A DNA stretch of 64,000 nucleotides from contig CACZFL010000008.1 of NCBI GenBank assembly GCA_902780525.1, positions 62,001 through 126,000 of the forward strand, read 5' to 3'. Position numbers and translations under genes: made by a program. Source of the stretch: an uncultured bacterium. GTDB taxonomy: Bacteria; Cyanobacteriota; Vampirovibrionia; Gastranaerophilales; Gastranaerophilaceae. Positions 56,201-63,182 of this stretch are shown piece by piece; positions within the stretch are counted from its first letter, which is position 1; each line of letters starts with the position of its first letter. The notes below the pieces were generated by a model, which saw nothing but the letters and a program-made list of their open reading frames with translations, was not told the origin of the DNA and did no database searches.

Positions 56201-58158
56201 TTTGAAAAATATGATGTTGATAATACACCTACGGTGTTATCGCCGAATTCAAGTGTATCAAGCGGCAATTTCATCAGAGCTTGAACTGTTATATCATCTT
56301 TGTCGAGTAATTTTTTAGGAGCTAAATTGTACTCACCATTTATAATATTGTCTATAACATTTTGTTTAATCTCTGCTTCTTTTGGCAATTTACCTTCTTC
56401 TATTAATCTCTTGATTCCTTCAGCAGATTTTGTCTTGCCTAAAGTTTGTACTGTATAAATTGTGTGCGCAGTCTTTGTTCTGTCAGCCCAGTATTTCCCG
56501 ACCTGAACTGCCATGTCCTGAACTTCTTTTGAACCTCTTACGCGCATATCCTGTTCGTATTGTCTTTCAGTTTTATCAACAATAGACTGTAACTCTTTTT
56601 CATCATATGCAGAAATCCCATAGTTCATTTTTATCATATCTGCATTATCATCCCAGGCTACATATCCGTCGCTCATACGATTAATATGAAAATTGGACAT
56701 GTTTGATGCAATTATTGTTCCTTCAGGACTATTAAGCTCAATATTTCTGCCTTCATTTTTTATTAAATCGTTAATTGTATTAATGTTTTTTTGATATTCA
56801 TTTGGGTTTATTTCAAATACATAGCAGATTGTAGTATCATCATATGTTGTGATATCCAGTTTTTTGCCTGCATTAAGTTCACGATACATGTCAATCGGCT
56901 CGTCAAGTTTGTTTAATTGTTCATCGCTTACTTGTGAAGCATCATAAATTTGTAATAATGTTTCCTGTTTTGGATTGTAATTATTATTCTTTACGGCTTT
57001 ATAAGTTCCGTTGCCCTGAAGTTCATAATTGTATGGCGCATTAATGATTCTGTGACGTAAATTTTTTGCTTCATTAGGAACAACCCCAAAACCGATGCCG
57101 GCATCTTTTAAGCCGCTCATTCTGAACCATTTTGATGTTTGTGCTTTGTCACCCCATCTAAGCGCATATTTAACATGGATACCTTCAATGCCTTCAGATG
57201 TAAGAGTTGCGTCAAATACATGGTTTATTCCGTTTTTAAATTCGGCTTTCATTAGTGAATCATAATTTTCACTAGTACCCATGTTATCCTGAATTTGCAT
57301 GTTGTTTTTGTTGTAATATCCGTGTGAAGTTCTGTTATCACCGTTCGCAAACGGTGTTGTAAAAAATTTCTTAATTCCGGCTTCTTTTAACTGAGGGATC
57401 TTTGCTTCAAGGCTTGCAATACTTCCGCCGTACATATTGGAAACGGTTTTAACCATTCCTTCCATTTTCTTTTGATATTCTTTGTCATAGACAAGCTCTC
57501 CGCTGCCATCTTCTTCAAAACTTTTATATCTCCAACCGGGTGCAAGAGTGTCTGGCATCGCCAAATATCCCGGTCCTTGAACCATAGGTGTAGTGCCATT
57601 TTGTGTTACTAATGTGTACTGCCAACGGCTATATTCAGGCCCGCCAAGGTCTGATACACTATGCCATACATCAAGATTATCTATTTCTTTACCGTTTTTA
57701 ACTATTTTTAGCGGATTCCCGTTACTGTCTGTCAATTTGATGTTTTCAGTTTTACCGTCTGCGAGCTCATTGTGTAGTCTAAATACGTATTCTTCTCCCT
57801 CTTTTCTTATTTTTACCCCGCTGTCTGCTCCACTCCAGATTACATTACCCTCTTTGTCTTTTCTGAAAACTCTGTACGCAAATGTTTCATCTTTATCTAA
57901 ATTAGTTTCTTTCTGTAAATTAACTTCTTTTCCATTTGGATCAAGTGTTATTTTAGCTATTGGTTTTTCATCGAGTTTATAATTTAATTTGTCTGTTTTT
58001 GTGACTTTATAAATCTGAACTTCACAGGTTTCATTATTATCTTTGTAGTCATACGGATAATTAAATTTCATAATAGTTTCGCCTACATCATTTTTGATGT
58101 GGCTGAAGCCTTTAAACCCTACACCTGACGGCAGACTGCTAATTCTGTTTATAAACAC
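53263..58158 (-). CDS. Giant GH13-type glycoside hydrolase (regulon member)
   Basis: A 1631-residue protein. The N-terminus MFINRISSLPSGVGFKGFSH has no signal peptide; residues about 20-150 look like a beta-sandwich carbohydrate domain. GH13 amylase-family motifs are spread over a very long barrel: LDYRLDAAKDV near 843 (nucleophile Asp), YIVAEM near 889 (acid/base Glu), FIGNHDKTR near 998 (stabiliser Asp) and GIPTIYSGDEYGD near 1325. Long helical insertions separate them. A C-terminal beta domain follows (about 1540-1600). Usual GH13 enzymes are 400-700 residues. GTG start with AAGGAG. The substrate is probably an alpha-glucan; export without a signal peptide is possible but unproven. Confidence 0.8.
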   Translation of the reverse strand: MFINRISSLPSGVGFKGFSHIKNDVGETIMKFNYPYDYKDNNETCEVQIYKVTKTDKLNYKLDEKPIAKITLDPNGKEVNLQKETNLDKDETFAYRVFRKDKEGNVIWSGADSGVKIRKEGEEYVFRLHNELADGKTENIKLTDSNGNPLKIVKNGKEIDNLDVWHSVSDLGGPEYSRWQYTLVTQNGTTPMVQGPGYLAMPDTLAPGWRYKSFEEDGSGELVYDKEYQKKMEGMVKTVSNMYGGSIASLEAKIPQLKEAGIKKFFTTPFANGDNRTSHGYYNKNNMQIQDNMGTSENYDSLMKAEFKNGINHVFDATLTSEGIEGIHVKYALRWGDKAQTSKWFRMSGLKDAGIGFGVVPNEAKNLRHRIINAPYNYELQGNGTYKAVKNNNYNPKQETLLQIYDASQVSDEQLNKLDEPIDMYRELNAGKKLDITTYDDTTICYVFEINPNEYQKNINTINDLIKNEGRNIELNSPEGTIIASNMSNFHINRMSDGYVAWDDNADMIKMNYGISAYDEKELQSIVDKTERQYEQDMRVRGSKEVQDMAVQVGKYWADRTKTAHTIYTVQTLGKTKSAEGIKRLIEEGKLPKEAEIKQNVIDNIINGEYNLAPKKLLDKDDITVQALMKLPLDTLEFGDNTVGVLSTSYFSNRATTDETIGVSRFDLMKQDNPHLISTYAKVYNRVNNMFENEVKNFAEDVIKKVNENWNVPLLDANGNYTEYGEYIIDLFGRNIAKYAFLKSISGDSFKYKTLPDGTLTYDYKNIKKATTLKSLGINANNPSEEAEMLQKKILKGLKQLNEQDIDAVADAIKIAIRGTDTDTFRIAEGIVERSGLGLDYRLDAAKDVMDFDSVRNRDADFNDMWTNLISFWSKYVQGVKSVNPHSYIVAEMTNVNDISADTYGSMMYACPYNGWTDINNAKYNGEPDAMTKFYNETGITSEAAYSYFFTELLTSFSRDFESGENACETHDDFKKKYDLLINSRSADYLRNLYTFIGNHDKTRTIHGLAIDMELFHATLQDDGNDNDRLRQHNQREKVIQVLSGAKNLNDVPLELRLNVDNTNYFRTVSARAVAQSKVLLDSINEDLADIISKEDLALLNEAAIDLANGNYLIDKTTEKMTRINITELSSIENAANEVAKLANNYGVNLSDAEIKTIIAKAKELNLNNYLVKGDFDSAGDDGANNKNYLKEITGTDLNAEKYSLYTVQIARMLKQAAKDTNISGLDKALKDFVTKYDREKISQNMDGYKMYEEFATARKKNSYAALDFRIALEQIISQAEFKSGRKIENKDEIIATVYNSITEPAVKKQAMMFSFLGALCGIPTIYSGDEYGDAGYEDKAKNPTVKNRMPSRLSEIDRDTLMGKIMQRNSKYTLDAIRGKADIKPLQNGTSYSMDVMVNGRSRDELLTRLGEISKIKECIKDTNPKLLDELCKEEQELTQDKAKLAYMMQGDDGKIAISLFNAAGIEHNNRVNYFNKYGKHTDEEKEQFIRDNNIQRIESYNSDEMNRTLNKNRKYNPYVPMQERTTLDAILMGAGVTIPIGTVFYNICNNDKTEYVVKKIKDKIGIVRADGKKIIMDGLTAKHGVMMLTNFRGRQNQNRIYNKQFNIVSNPYKKTDVKTTGERLSLISK

Positions 58159-58175
58159 TACACGTACTCCTTATG

Positions 58176-58207
58176 GTGATATAAAAACCTGTGAATAAAA
58201 TAATTGC
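58176..58207 (-). promoter_or_regulatory. Shared regulon promoter, copy g (weak)
   Basis: Minus strand: GCAATT (58202-58207), 17 bases, TTATAT. The -35 box is perfect but the AAATAC spacer part is not conserved. An HLR1-like pair, TTTACAAA AT TTAATATT (58236-58253), lies further upstream. Confidence 0.4.
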
Positions 58208-58290
58208 TATATTTTGAGCATGTATTTCGGAAATTTTTACAAAATTTAATATTATGTATAATACACAACATAACCCCGTCTTATATAATA

Positions 58291-58313
58291 AAAACTCCCC
58301 TTTTGGGAGTTTT
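58291..58313 (-). terminator. Terminator after tRNA-Gln
   Basis: AAAACTCCC pairs with GGGAGTTTT; a T run follows on the minus strand. Confidence 0.8.
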
Positions 58314-58318
58314 ATAAA

Positions 58319-58391
58319 CTGGGACGGAAGGATTCGAACCTCCGAGATGGCTGGACCAAAACCAGCTGCCTTACCACTTGGCGACGTCCCA
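58319..58391 (-). tRNA. tRNA-Gln (TTG)
   Basis: A full cloverleaf on the minus strand: acceptor TGGGACG / CGTCCCA with discriminator G, anticodon loop TTTTGGT with TTG, T arm with GTTCGAAT. CCA is not encoded. Confidence 0.95.
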
Positions 58392-58451
58392 TTACTTTCA
58401 ACTATTATAATAAAATATCAAGATTAATTGTCAAGGCATTTCCAAACATAA

Positions 58452-58476
58452 AGGCGGTTATATAAACCGCCTTTGC
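58452..58476 (-). terminator. Hairpin after the 58505-59455 gene
   Basis: AAAGGCGGTT pairs with AACCGCCTTT. The T tract on the minus strand is short, so strength is uncertain. Confidence 0.55.
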
Positions 58477-58504
58477 AAGATTTATAATTAAGGAAAGGAG
58501 ATTG

Positions 58505-59455
58505 CTATGCTCTGTTACCAATTATTCCGTTTTGCCAAAGCAGATCTGTTATGGCTCCGACTCCTGCTCCAATCCAGGCCCATTTGCCAAGTCCCTTACA
58601 TTTTTTACCAATTACAGGTAATGTCTTGCAAATTCCCAGTAATGTTGCACCGCCTATTGCACCGGCTCCTGTTACTAACCCAAATTCTTTAACTCTGCCT
58701 GCGCCTCTGCCTATCTTTTCTGCGTGAGCTTTGCTGCCCTGGTCATCTATCGGTGTTCCGTAAATTTGATTTAAACATTCTTCAGCTGTTAACTGATGGT
58801 GACCGCTATTGCCCATAAATGTTGTGTTGATGCCGTGTTCAAACGGAGTTTCACCATAAGTTTTGATATCAGTTCTCAAATCAGGTTTCATTCCGTTGCC
58901 ATTCAAACCTCCGCCAATCTCTGAATACATTGTTGAGATATAATAGTCAATATTTTCTTTGTCGTTCTGACCGCCTATTGAGTTTTTAAAATGGTCGCTG
59001 TATTTGTTTAATATCATTTGTTTTAGTTCAAAATATTTTGTTGCTACAGCATCCATATTCGAACTGCGTATAGCGTCATATATTTCTCTTACTGCATTTT
59101 TTACATAACCGTCTTCCATAATCATATCAAAGAAAGCTTTGTTATGTGCTGTATTATTACTTACCTGAGCCTGTTGTAAAGCACTGTGCATATCTACCTG
59201 GTTTTGTAGCTGTAATTTCTGGATTTCATTTTGGGCACTGTACATATTTTTCATCATGTCTGTATAATTTGACATGAATGTCGGATTGTACATTCCTCCC
59301 ATCATGTTCATTCCGGTCATCATCATCGGATTTGTCATTCCGTAGCTTCCGTAACCGCCCATCATAGCCATCATTGAAGGGTCATAATATGAACCGTATA
59401 ATCCGGTGCTTCCAAAGCCTCCGTATCTTCCTATTGCTGATAAACCTTCAGTCAT
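58505..59455 (-). CDS. Gly/Met-rich hypothetical protein (regulon member)
   Basis: A 316-residue protein of unknown function. The first 60 residues are rich in Gly, Met and Tyr (GGFGSTGLYGSYYDPSMMAM-like), followed by a helical region (about 65-165), a beta/loop region, and a C-terminal pair of Gly-zipper-like hydrophobic stretches (GLVTGAGAIGGATLLGICK, WAWIGAGVGAITDLLW) that could insert into a membrane. No signal peptide. Such a hydrophobic tail is seen in some translocators and pore formers, but that is only a resemblance. GGAGG precedes the ATG. Confidence 0.72.
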   Translation of the reverse strand: MTEGLSAIGRYGGFGSTGLYGSYYDPSMMAMMGGYGSYGMTNPMMMTGMNMMGGMYNPTFMSNYTDMMKNMYSAQNEIQKLQLQNQVDMHSALQQAQVSNNTAHNKAFFDMIMEDGYVKNAVREIYDAIRSSNMDAVATKYFELKQMILNKYSDHFKNSIGGQNDKENIDYYISTMYSEIGGGLNGNGMKPDLRTDIKTYGETPFEHGINTTFMGNSGHHQLTAEECLNQIYGTPIDDQGSKAHAEKIGRGAGRVKEFGLVTGAGAIGGATLLGICKTLPVIGKKCKGLGKWAWIGAGVGAITDLLWQNGIIGNRA

Positions 59456-59502
59456 AATGACCTCCTACTATGATTTTAAAATTAACCTAATTTAACCTTA
59501 CA

Positions 59503-59535
59503 CATATATAAAGTATTTGGTTATTCTGAAATTGA
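59503..59535 (-). promoter_or_regulatory. Shared regulon promoter, copy h
   Basis: Minus strand: TCAATT (59530-59535), 11 bases, AAATACTTTA (59509-59518), TATATG. Confidence 0.6.
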
Positions 59536-59553
59536 CTTTTTTTGATGTTGTTT

Positions 59554-59571
59554 GTTACATAACTTTACAAT
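59554..59571 (+). promoter_or_regulatory. HLR1-type tandem site (perfect)
   Basis: GTTACATA AC TTTACAAT fits HLR1 at every position, 18 bases upstream of the -35 box of the 58505-59455 gene. It also lies 58 bases before lptB. Confidence 0.6.
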
Positions 59572-59628
59572 TTATTATCAGATTCTTTTGTAGTATGATT
59601 TAGTTATGTCTATGAATGGGGTTATGTA

Positions 59629-60354
59629 ATGAGAATAGAGGCACACAATTTAGTTAAAATCTATGGTGACAGAAGCGTTGTAAATGATGTTTCGTTTTAT
59701 ATGGATAAAGGTGAAGTAGTTTGTTTATTGGGACCAAACGGTGCAGGTAAAACAACGACTTTCTATATGATTGTCGGGCTTGTTAAGCCTAACAGCGGAC
59801 AGGTGCTTATTGACGGTCAAGATATTACAAGCTGGCCTATGAACATGCGTGCAAAAGCAGGTATAGGATACTTGCCGCAGGAAAATTCAATTTTCAGAAA
59901 GCTTACTGTTGAGGAAAATTTACAGTTAGTTCTGGAAATGAATGAAAAGCTTACTATAAACGAAAAAAAGGCAAAGCTAGAAGAACTTCTCAATGAATTT
60001 GGTGTTGAAAAGTTAAGAAAATATCCTGCAGTTGCACTATCAGGCGGTGAAAGACGTCGTGTCGAAATTGCAAGAGCTCTTGCCGCAAGTCCTGATTTTA
60101 TGCTTCTTGACGAGCCATTTGCCGGAATTGACCCGATTGCAATCGGTGATATTAAAGAAAATATCAAGAAAATCTCTGCAGAAAAGGGGCTTGGTGTTTT
60201 GATTACTGACCATAACCCTAAGGCTACTTTATCAATTACTGACAGGGCTTATGTTATATTTGACGGTAAAATTAAAATCCAGGGTAAGAGCGAAGATGTT
60301 GCTGTTGACCCTGTGGCTAAAGAGTTCTATCTTGGAAAGGATTTCCAATTATAA
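59629..60354 (+). CDS. lptB: LPS export ABC transporter ATPase
   Basis: A 241-residue ATPase with LLGPNGAGKTTTFYM (Walker A), ALSGGERRRVEIARAL (signature) and FMLLDEPFAGIDP (Walker B with the LptB-type FAGIDP). With the next gene's permease it extracts lipopolysaccharide from the inner membrane, implying an outer membrane. The stop is followed at once by the permease start. Confidence 0.94.
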   Translation: MRIEAHNLVKIYGDRSVVNDVSFYMDKGEVVCLLGPNGAGKTTTFYMIVGLVKPNSGQVLIDGQDITSWPMNMRAKAGIGYLPQENSIFRKLTVEENLQLVLEMNEKLTINEKKAKLEELLNEFGVEKLRKYPAVALSGGERRRVEIARALAASPDFMLLDEPFAGIDPIAIGDIKENIKKISAEKGLGVLITDHNPKATLSITDRAYVIFDGKIKIQGKSEDVAVDPVAKEFYLGKDFQL

Positions 60355-61479
60355 ATGAAGAAATTTTTTACCGTATATGATAAATATATTTTCACTCAGG
60401 TTTTAACAACTACTTTTGTTGCAATTTTGTTGTTTACGATTGTATGGATTGCACCCGAGATGCTTTTGAATACTATACAAAAGGTTCTTGAAGGTGTGTT
60501 TACTGTTAAGACCGGTATTATGGTGCTTATTTATGAACTTCCGAAAATTTTAGGTAAAGCTTTTCCGGTAGGTCTTTTGTTGGGTTCTTTGTTTACATTT
60601 GATAAATTAAGCAAAGATTCTGAACTTACTATTTTTAGAGCAGTAGGTATGTCTTTTTCCAGAATCTTAAGACCACTGCTCGTTTTAAGTTTGATTGTAA
60701 CTTATCTTTGTTTTCTTACTTATGATAAATGGATTCCATATTCATGTAAAAAATTGACCGAAATAAAAGGCGGTCAACCAATTACACAATATATATATAC
60801 CCAAAAGGATGTAAATAATCATCCAAATATTGCCGTAATTGTCTCTTTGTTTGATTCTAACAAAATGTCTGATGTTATAGTTATGAATTTTTCAAAGGAA
60901 GTCTTCACTGATTTGCATGCTGTTTCAAATATCTTAGTTGGACAGACAGGAAAATATGTAATTGATAAAAACGGAGAAAAAAAATGGGTATTATATAATG
61001 TAATTTCATATGATATAGACTCAGACGGAATTTTTCACCGCGTTGATAAAAAAGACACTGAAACTATTCTTAAAGGTAATGATGCAGAAGATGCATATAC
61101 AATCATGGTTAACTCTACTAAGCGTGATAGAGATATTAATAACAAGGATTTGAAAAAGTATATTACACTTTTAAAGCGTGAAAATCTCGATGAAGAGTAC
61201 AGACTAATGCTGAACAAATATTTTCAGCGTTTTTTACACCCTTTTGTTTGTGTGTTGCTTGCAATACTCGGTTGTTTGCTTGGGTTTAGCAAACCGAGAG
61301 AACAAAGACTTATTGGCTTTACAATTGCAATAGGTTGTATATTCCTGTATTACATAACGCTTCCGTTTTTTGATTTACTTGCAGAAAAAGGTGTGTTGCA
61401 TCCTTTTATAACAGCATCTTTCCCGCCGTTTGCTTTCTTATGTGCAATAATTATGTTTTACAAATCAAAGGATTTATAA
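60355..61479 (+). CDS. LptF/LptG family permease
   Basis: A 374-residue protein with three membrane helices near each end (about 15-35, 60-80, 100-120, and 300-370) and a periplasmic beta domain between them, the LptF/LptG layout. Family words: FDKYIFTQVL-like start, LGSLFTFDKLSKDSELTIFR and FLHPFVCVLLAILGCLLGF. Cyanobacteria often have a single LptF/G gene, so I do not choose between the symbols. It is translated directly after lptB. Confidence 0.9.
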   Translation: MKKFFTVYDKYIFTQVLTTTFVAILLFTIVWIAPEMLLNTIQKVLEGVFTVKTGIMVLIYELPKILGKAFPVGLLLGSLFTFDKLSKDSELTIFRAVGMSFSRILRPLLVLSLIVTYLCFLTYDKWIPYSCKKLTEIKGGQPITQYIYTQKDVNNHPNIAVIVSLFDSNKMSDVIVMNFSKEVFTDLHAVSNILVGQTGKYVIDKNGEKKWVLYNVISYDIDSDGIFHRVDKKDTETILKGNDAEDAYTIMVNSTKRDRDINNKDLKKYITLLKRENLDEEYRLMLNKYFQRFLHPFVCVLLAILGCLLGFSKPREQRLIGFTIAIGCIFLYYITLPFFDLLAEKGVLHPFITASFPPFAFLCAIIMFYKSKDL

Positions 61480-61480
61480 T

Positions 61481-62305
61481 ATGAAAAAATTTTTTACTTA
61501 TATGATTTTACCTGTTGTTATTTTGTGTACTGCGTGTGTTTATGCATCACCGATTGAGATGGAATTTAATGATGGTATTTATCATTTTGTTCTTTCAGGT
61601 GACAAAATAAAAAAACAAATTAAATTTGTTTCATCTCAAAATCTTAAAACAAATAAGCAGGTACATATTGAAGCGGGTTCTCTGTTAACTATTAATACAG
61701 GATTTTTTGATCCTAATAATCAAAAGACAATATCATATGTAGTAAATGATTCACAAACGGTTGAAGATCCTATTTTTAATGAAAATATGATGACAAACCC
61801 TGTTTTACGTCAGAATATGCAGAAAATATTAAACAGAACAGAGTTTAGAATTCTCGATTGTGACAGCAAACTTAAGTACGAAATTGCACAGCATAATGCG
61901 AATGTTGATTTCTTATGTTCTATTGTTACTTCTGCTCAGGGTGGTCCTCAGCTTTTGCCTCAGCTTCGTCTTGAAGAAGAATTTTTTATAGTTAAAGATG
62001 ATGAAGGTAATATTATACGTGAATCAGCTTCTGTTTTACACAAGACTGCAAGAACTCTTATTGGTATAAAAAATCTTGATAAAGGCGGTCAGGAAGCTCA
62101 TATTTTTATTGTTACTAATGAACACCCAATGGATATATATGAAGCAAGAGATTTGTGTAAATCATATGGTTTAGATACTGCTATGGCTTTTGATGGCGGA
62201 AGCTCAACTTCTATGAATTATAAAAAGCTTAGTATTATTTCTACACAATCTTCCGGCGATACCGGCAGAGCTCTTAAATCTTTTATGATTGTTAAGCCAA
62301 AGTAG
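61481..62305 (+). CDS. Secreted phosphodiester glycosidase (NAGPA) family protein
   Basis: A 274-residue protein with a signal peptide ending near CVYASP. NAGPA/DUF2233 motifs: LLTINTGFFDP, SAQGGPQLLP, KTARTLIGI and TAMAFDGGSSTSMNY. Relatives remove N-acetylglucosamine from phosphodiester links in glycans or wall polymers. It follows the permease by one base, so it is part of the lpt operon and may act on envelope sugars. Confidence 0.82.
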   Translation: MKKFFTYMILPVVILCTACVYASPIEMEFNDGIYHFVLSGDKIKKQIKFVSSQNLKTNKQVHIEAGSLLTINTGFFDPNNQKTISYVVNDSQTVEDPIFNENMMTNPVLRQNMQKILNRTEFRILDCDSKLKYEIAQHNANVDFLCSIVTSAQGGPQLLPQLRLEEEFFIVKDDEGNIIRESASVLHKTARTLIGIKNLDKGGQEAHIFIVTNEHPMDIYEARDLCKSYGLDTAMAFDGGSSTSMNYKKLSIISTQSSGDTGRALKSFMIVKPK

Positions 62306-62310
62306 AATGA

Positions 62311-63075
62311 TTATTTCTTTATGTATTCATCTATCCAAGCGCATATTACTTTGCTTAGAATCTCATCATGTTTAATCATTATCATTCCTGTTGTAGCGGA
62401 TGATGAAGCAAATTCGGCATATGTTGATTGTGCGAATTTCTTTAGGTATTTGTCGGCTTTTTTACCGAAATAATCACTTTTGCCTGTAATTGATAATATG
62501 TCAATATTGTCCAGTTCAGCCAGTTTTACCGGAATATATAATCCTTTCGTATTTACAACCGGTGAAAGCATTACAATTGTTTGCGGCTTATATTCAATTT
62601 TGTTAGCAGCCAAAACAGCTGTGCTTGCACCAATATCAGCACCTACTATTGCCCAGTTATTAAAGAAAGTTCTTTTGTTTTCTTTTTTTACATAGTTGAT
62701 AACCGTTATAACATCATCCGGGTACTTAGCATATGCTTTGTTTGTAAGGCTTGACCATGAAGTTCTTACCAACTTCGCGTTATATACACTTTTACCGTGC
62801 CCTCTTAAATCAATTGTTAAAACTGCATACCCTCTTTCCAGCAGGTCATTGGGCAAGTCTCCCCACCATTCTGAGTTATAACCGATTGAGTGCAGAAGTA
62901 CAACTGTCGGAAAATCAGTTATTTCTTTTGCTTTAGGGTAACTTAATGTTGCACATATTGTAAACTTATCCTGAGTTATAACTTTGTAATCTTTAGTGGC
63001 ATAATTTGCTCCAAATACATTACCACTGTTTAAAAAAATAACAAAAAATGTTAATATAATAATAAATCTTTTCAT
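62311..63075 (-). CDS. Secreted alpha/beta hydrolase with Asp at the nucleophile position
   Basis: A 254-residue protein with a signal peptide (through GNVFGA). The alpha/beta-hydrolase core is clear: VVLLHSIGYNSEWWGDLPND (oxyanion loop region), YAVLTIDLRGHGKS, and the nucleophile elbow IVGADIGAS, where the usual Ser of GxSxG is Asp. Candidate acid and base are in ITGKSDYF and MIKHDEI. An Asp elbow is typical of haloalkane dehalogenases and epoxide hydrolases, but the rest looks like an esterase/aminopeptidase, so the reaction is open. Confidence 0.78.
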   Translation of the reverse strand: MKRFIIILTFFVIFLNSGNVFGANYATKDYKVITQDKFTICATLSYPKAKEITDFPTVVLLHSIGYNSEWWGDLPNDLLERGYAVLTIDLRGHGKSVYNAKLVRTSWSSLTNKAYAKYPDDVITVINYVKKENKRTFFNNWAIVGADIGASTAVLAANKIEYKPQTIVMLSPVVNTKGLYIPVKLAELDNIDILSITGKSDYFGKKADKYLKKFAQSTYAEFASSSATTGMIMIKHDEILSKVICAWIDEYIKK

Positions 63076-63103
63076 ATCAATATTATAACATATAAAACTT
63101 AAC

Positions 63104-63121
63104 TTTACAATTCTTAATATT
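63104..63121. promoter_or_regulatory. HLR1-like site next to promoter copy i
   Basis: TTTACAAT TC TTAATATT: one perfect and one degenerate unit at 10-bp period, the same form as the sites before flagellins 2 and 5. It touches the -35 box rather than lying 14-18 bases upstream. Confidence 0.35.
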
Positions 63122-63124
63122 AAG

Positions 63125-63158
63125 TCAATTATTTTATCTGTATATACTTTATATATAT
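63125..63158 (+). promoter_or_regulatory. Shared regulon promoter, copy i (plus strand)
   Basis: TCAATT (63125-63130), 11 bases, ATATACTTTA (63142-63151), TATATATA, 25 bases before the start codon. It is the only copy on the plus strand, and it still points at its gene. Confidence 0.6.
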
Positions 63159-63182
63159 AATAGAGAGAATAAAAGGATAATT

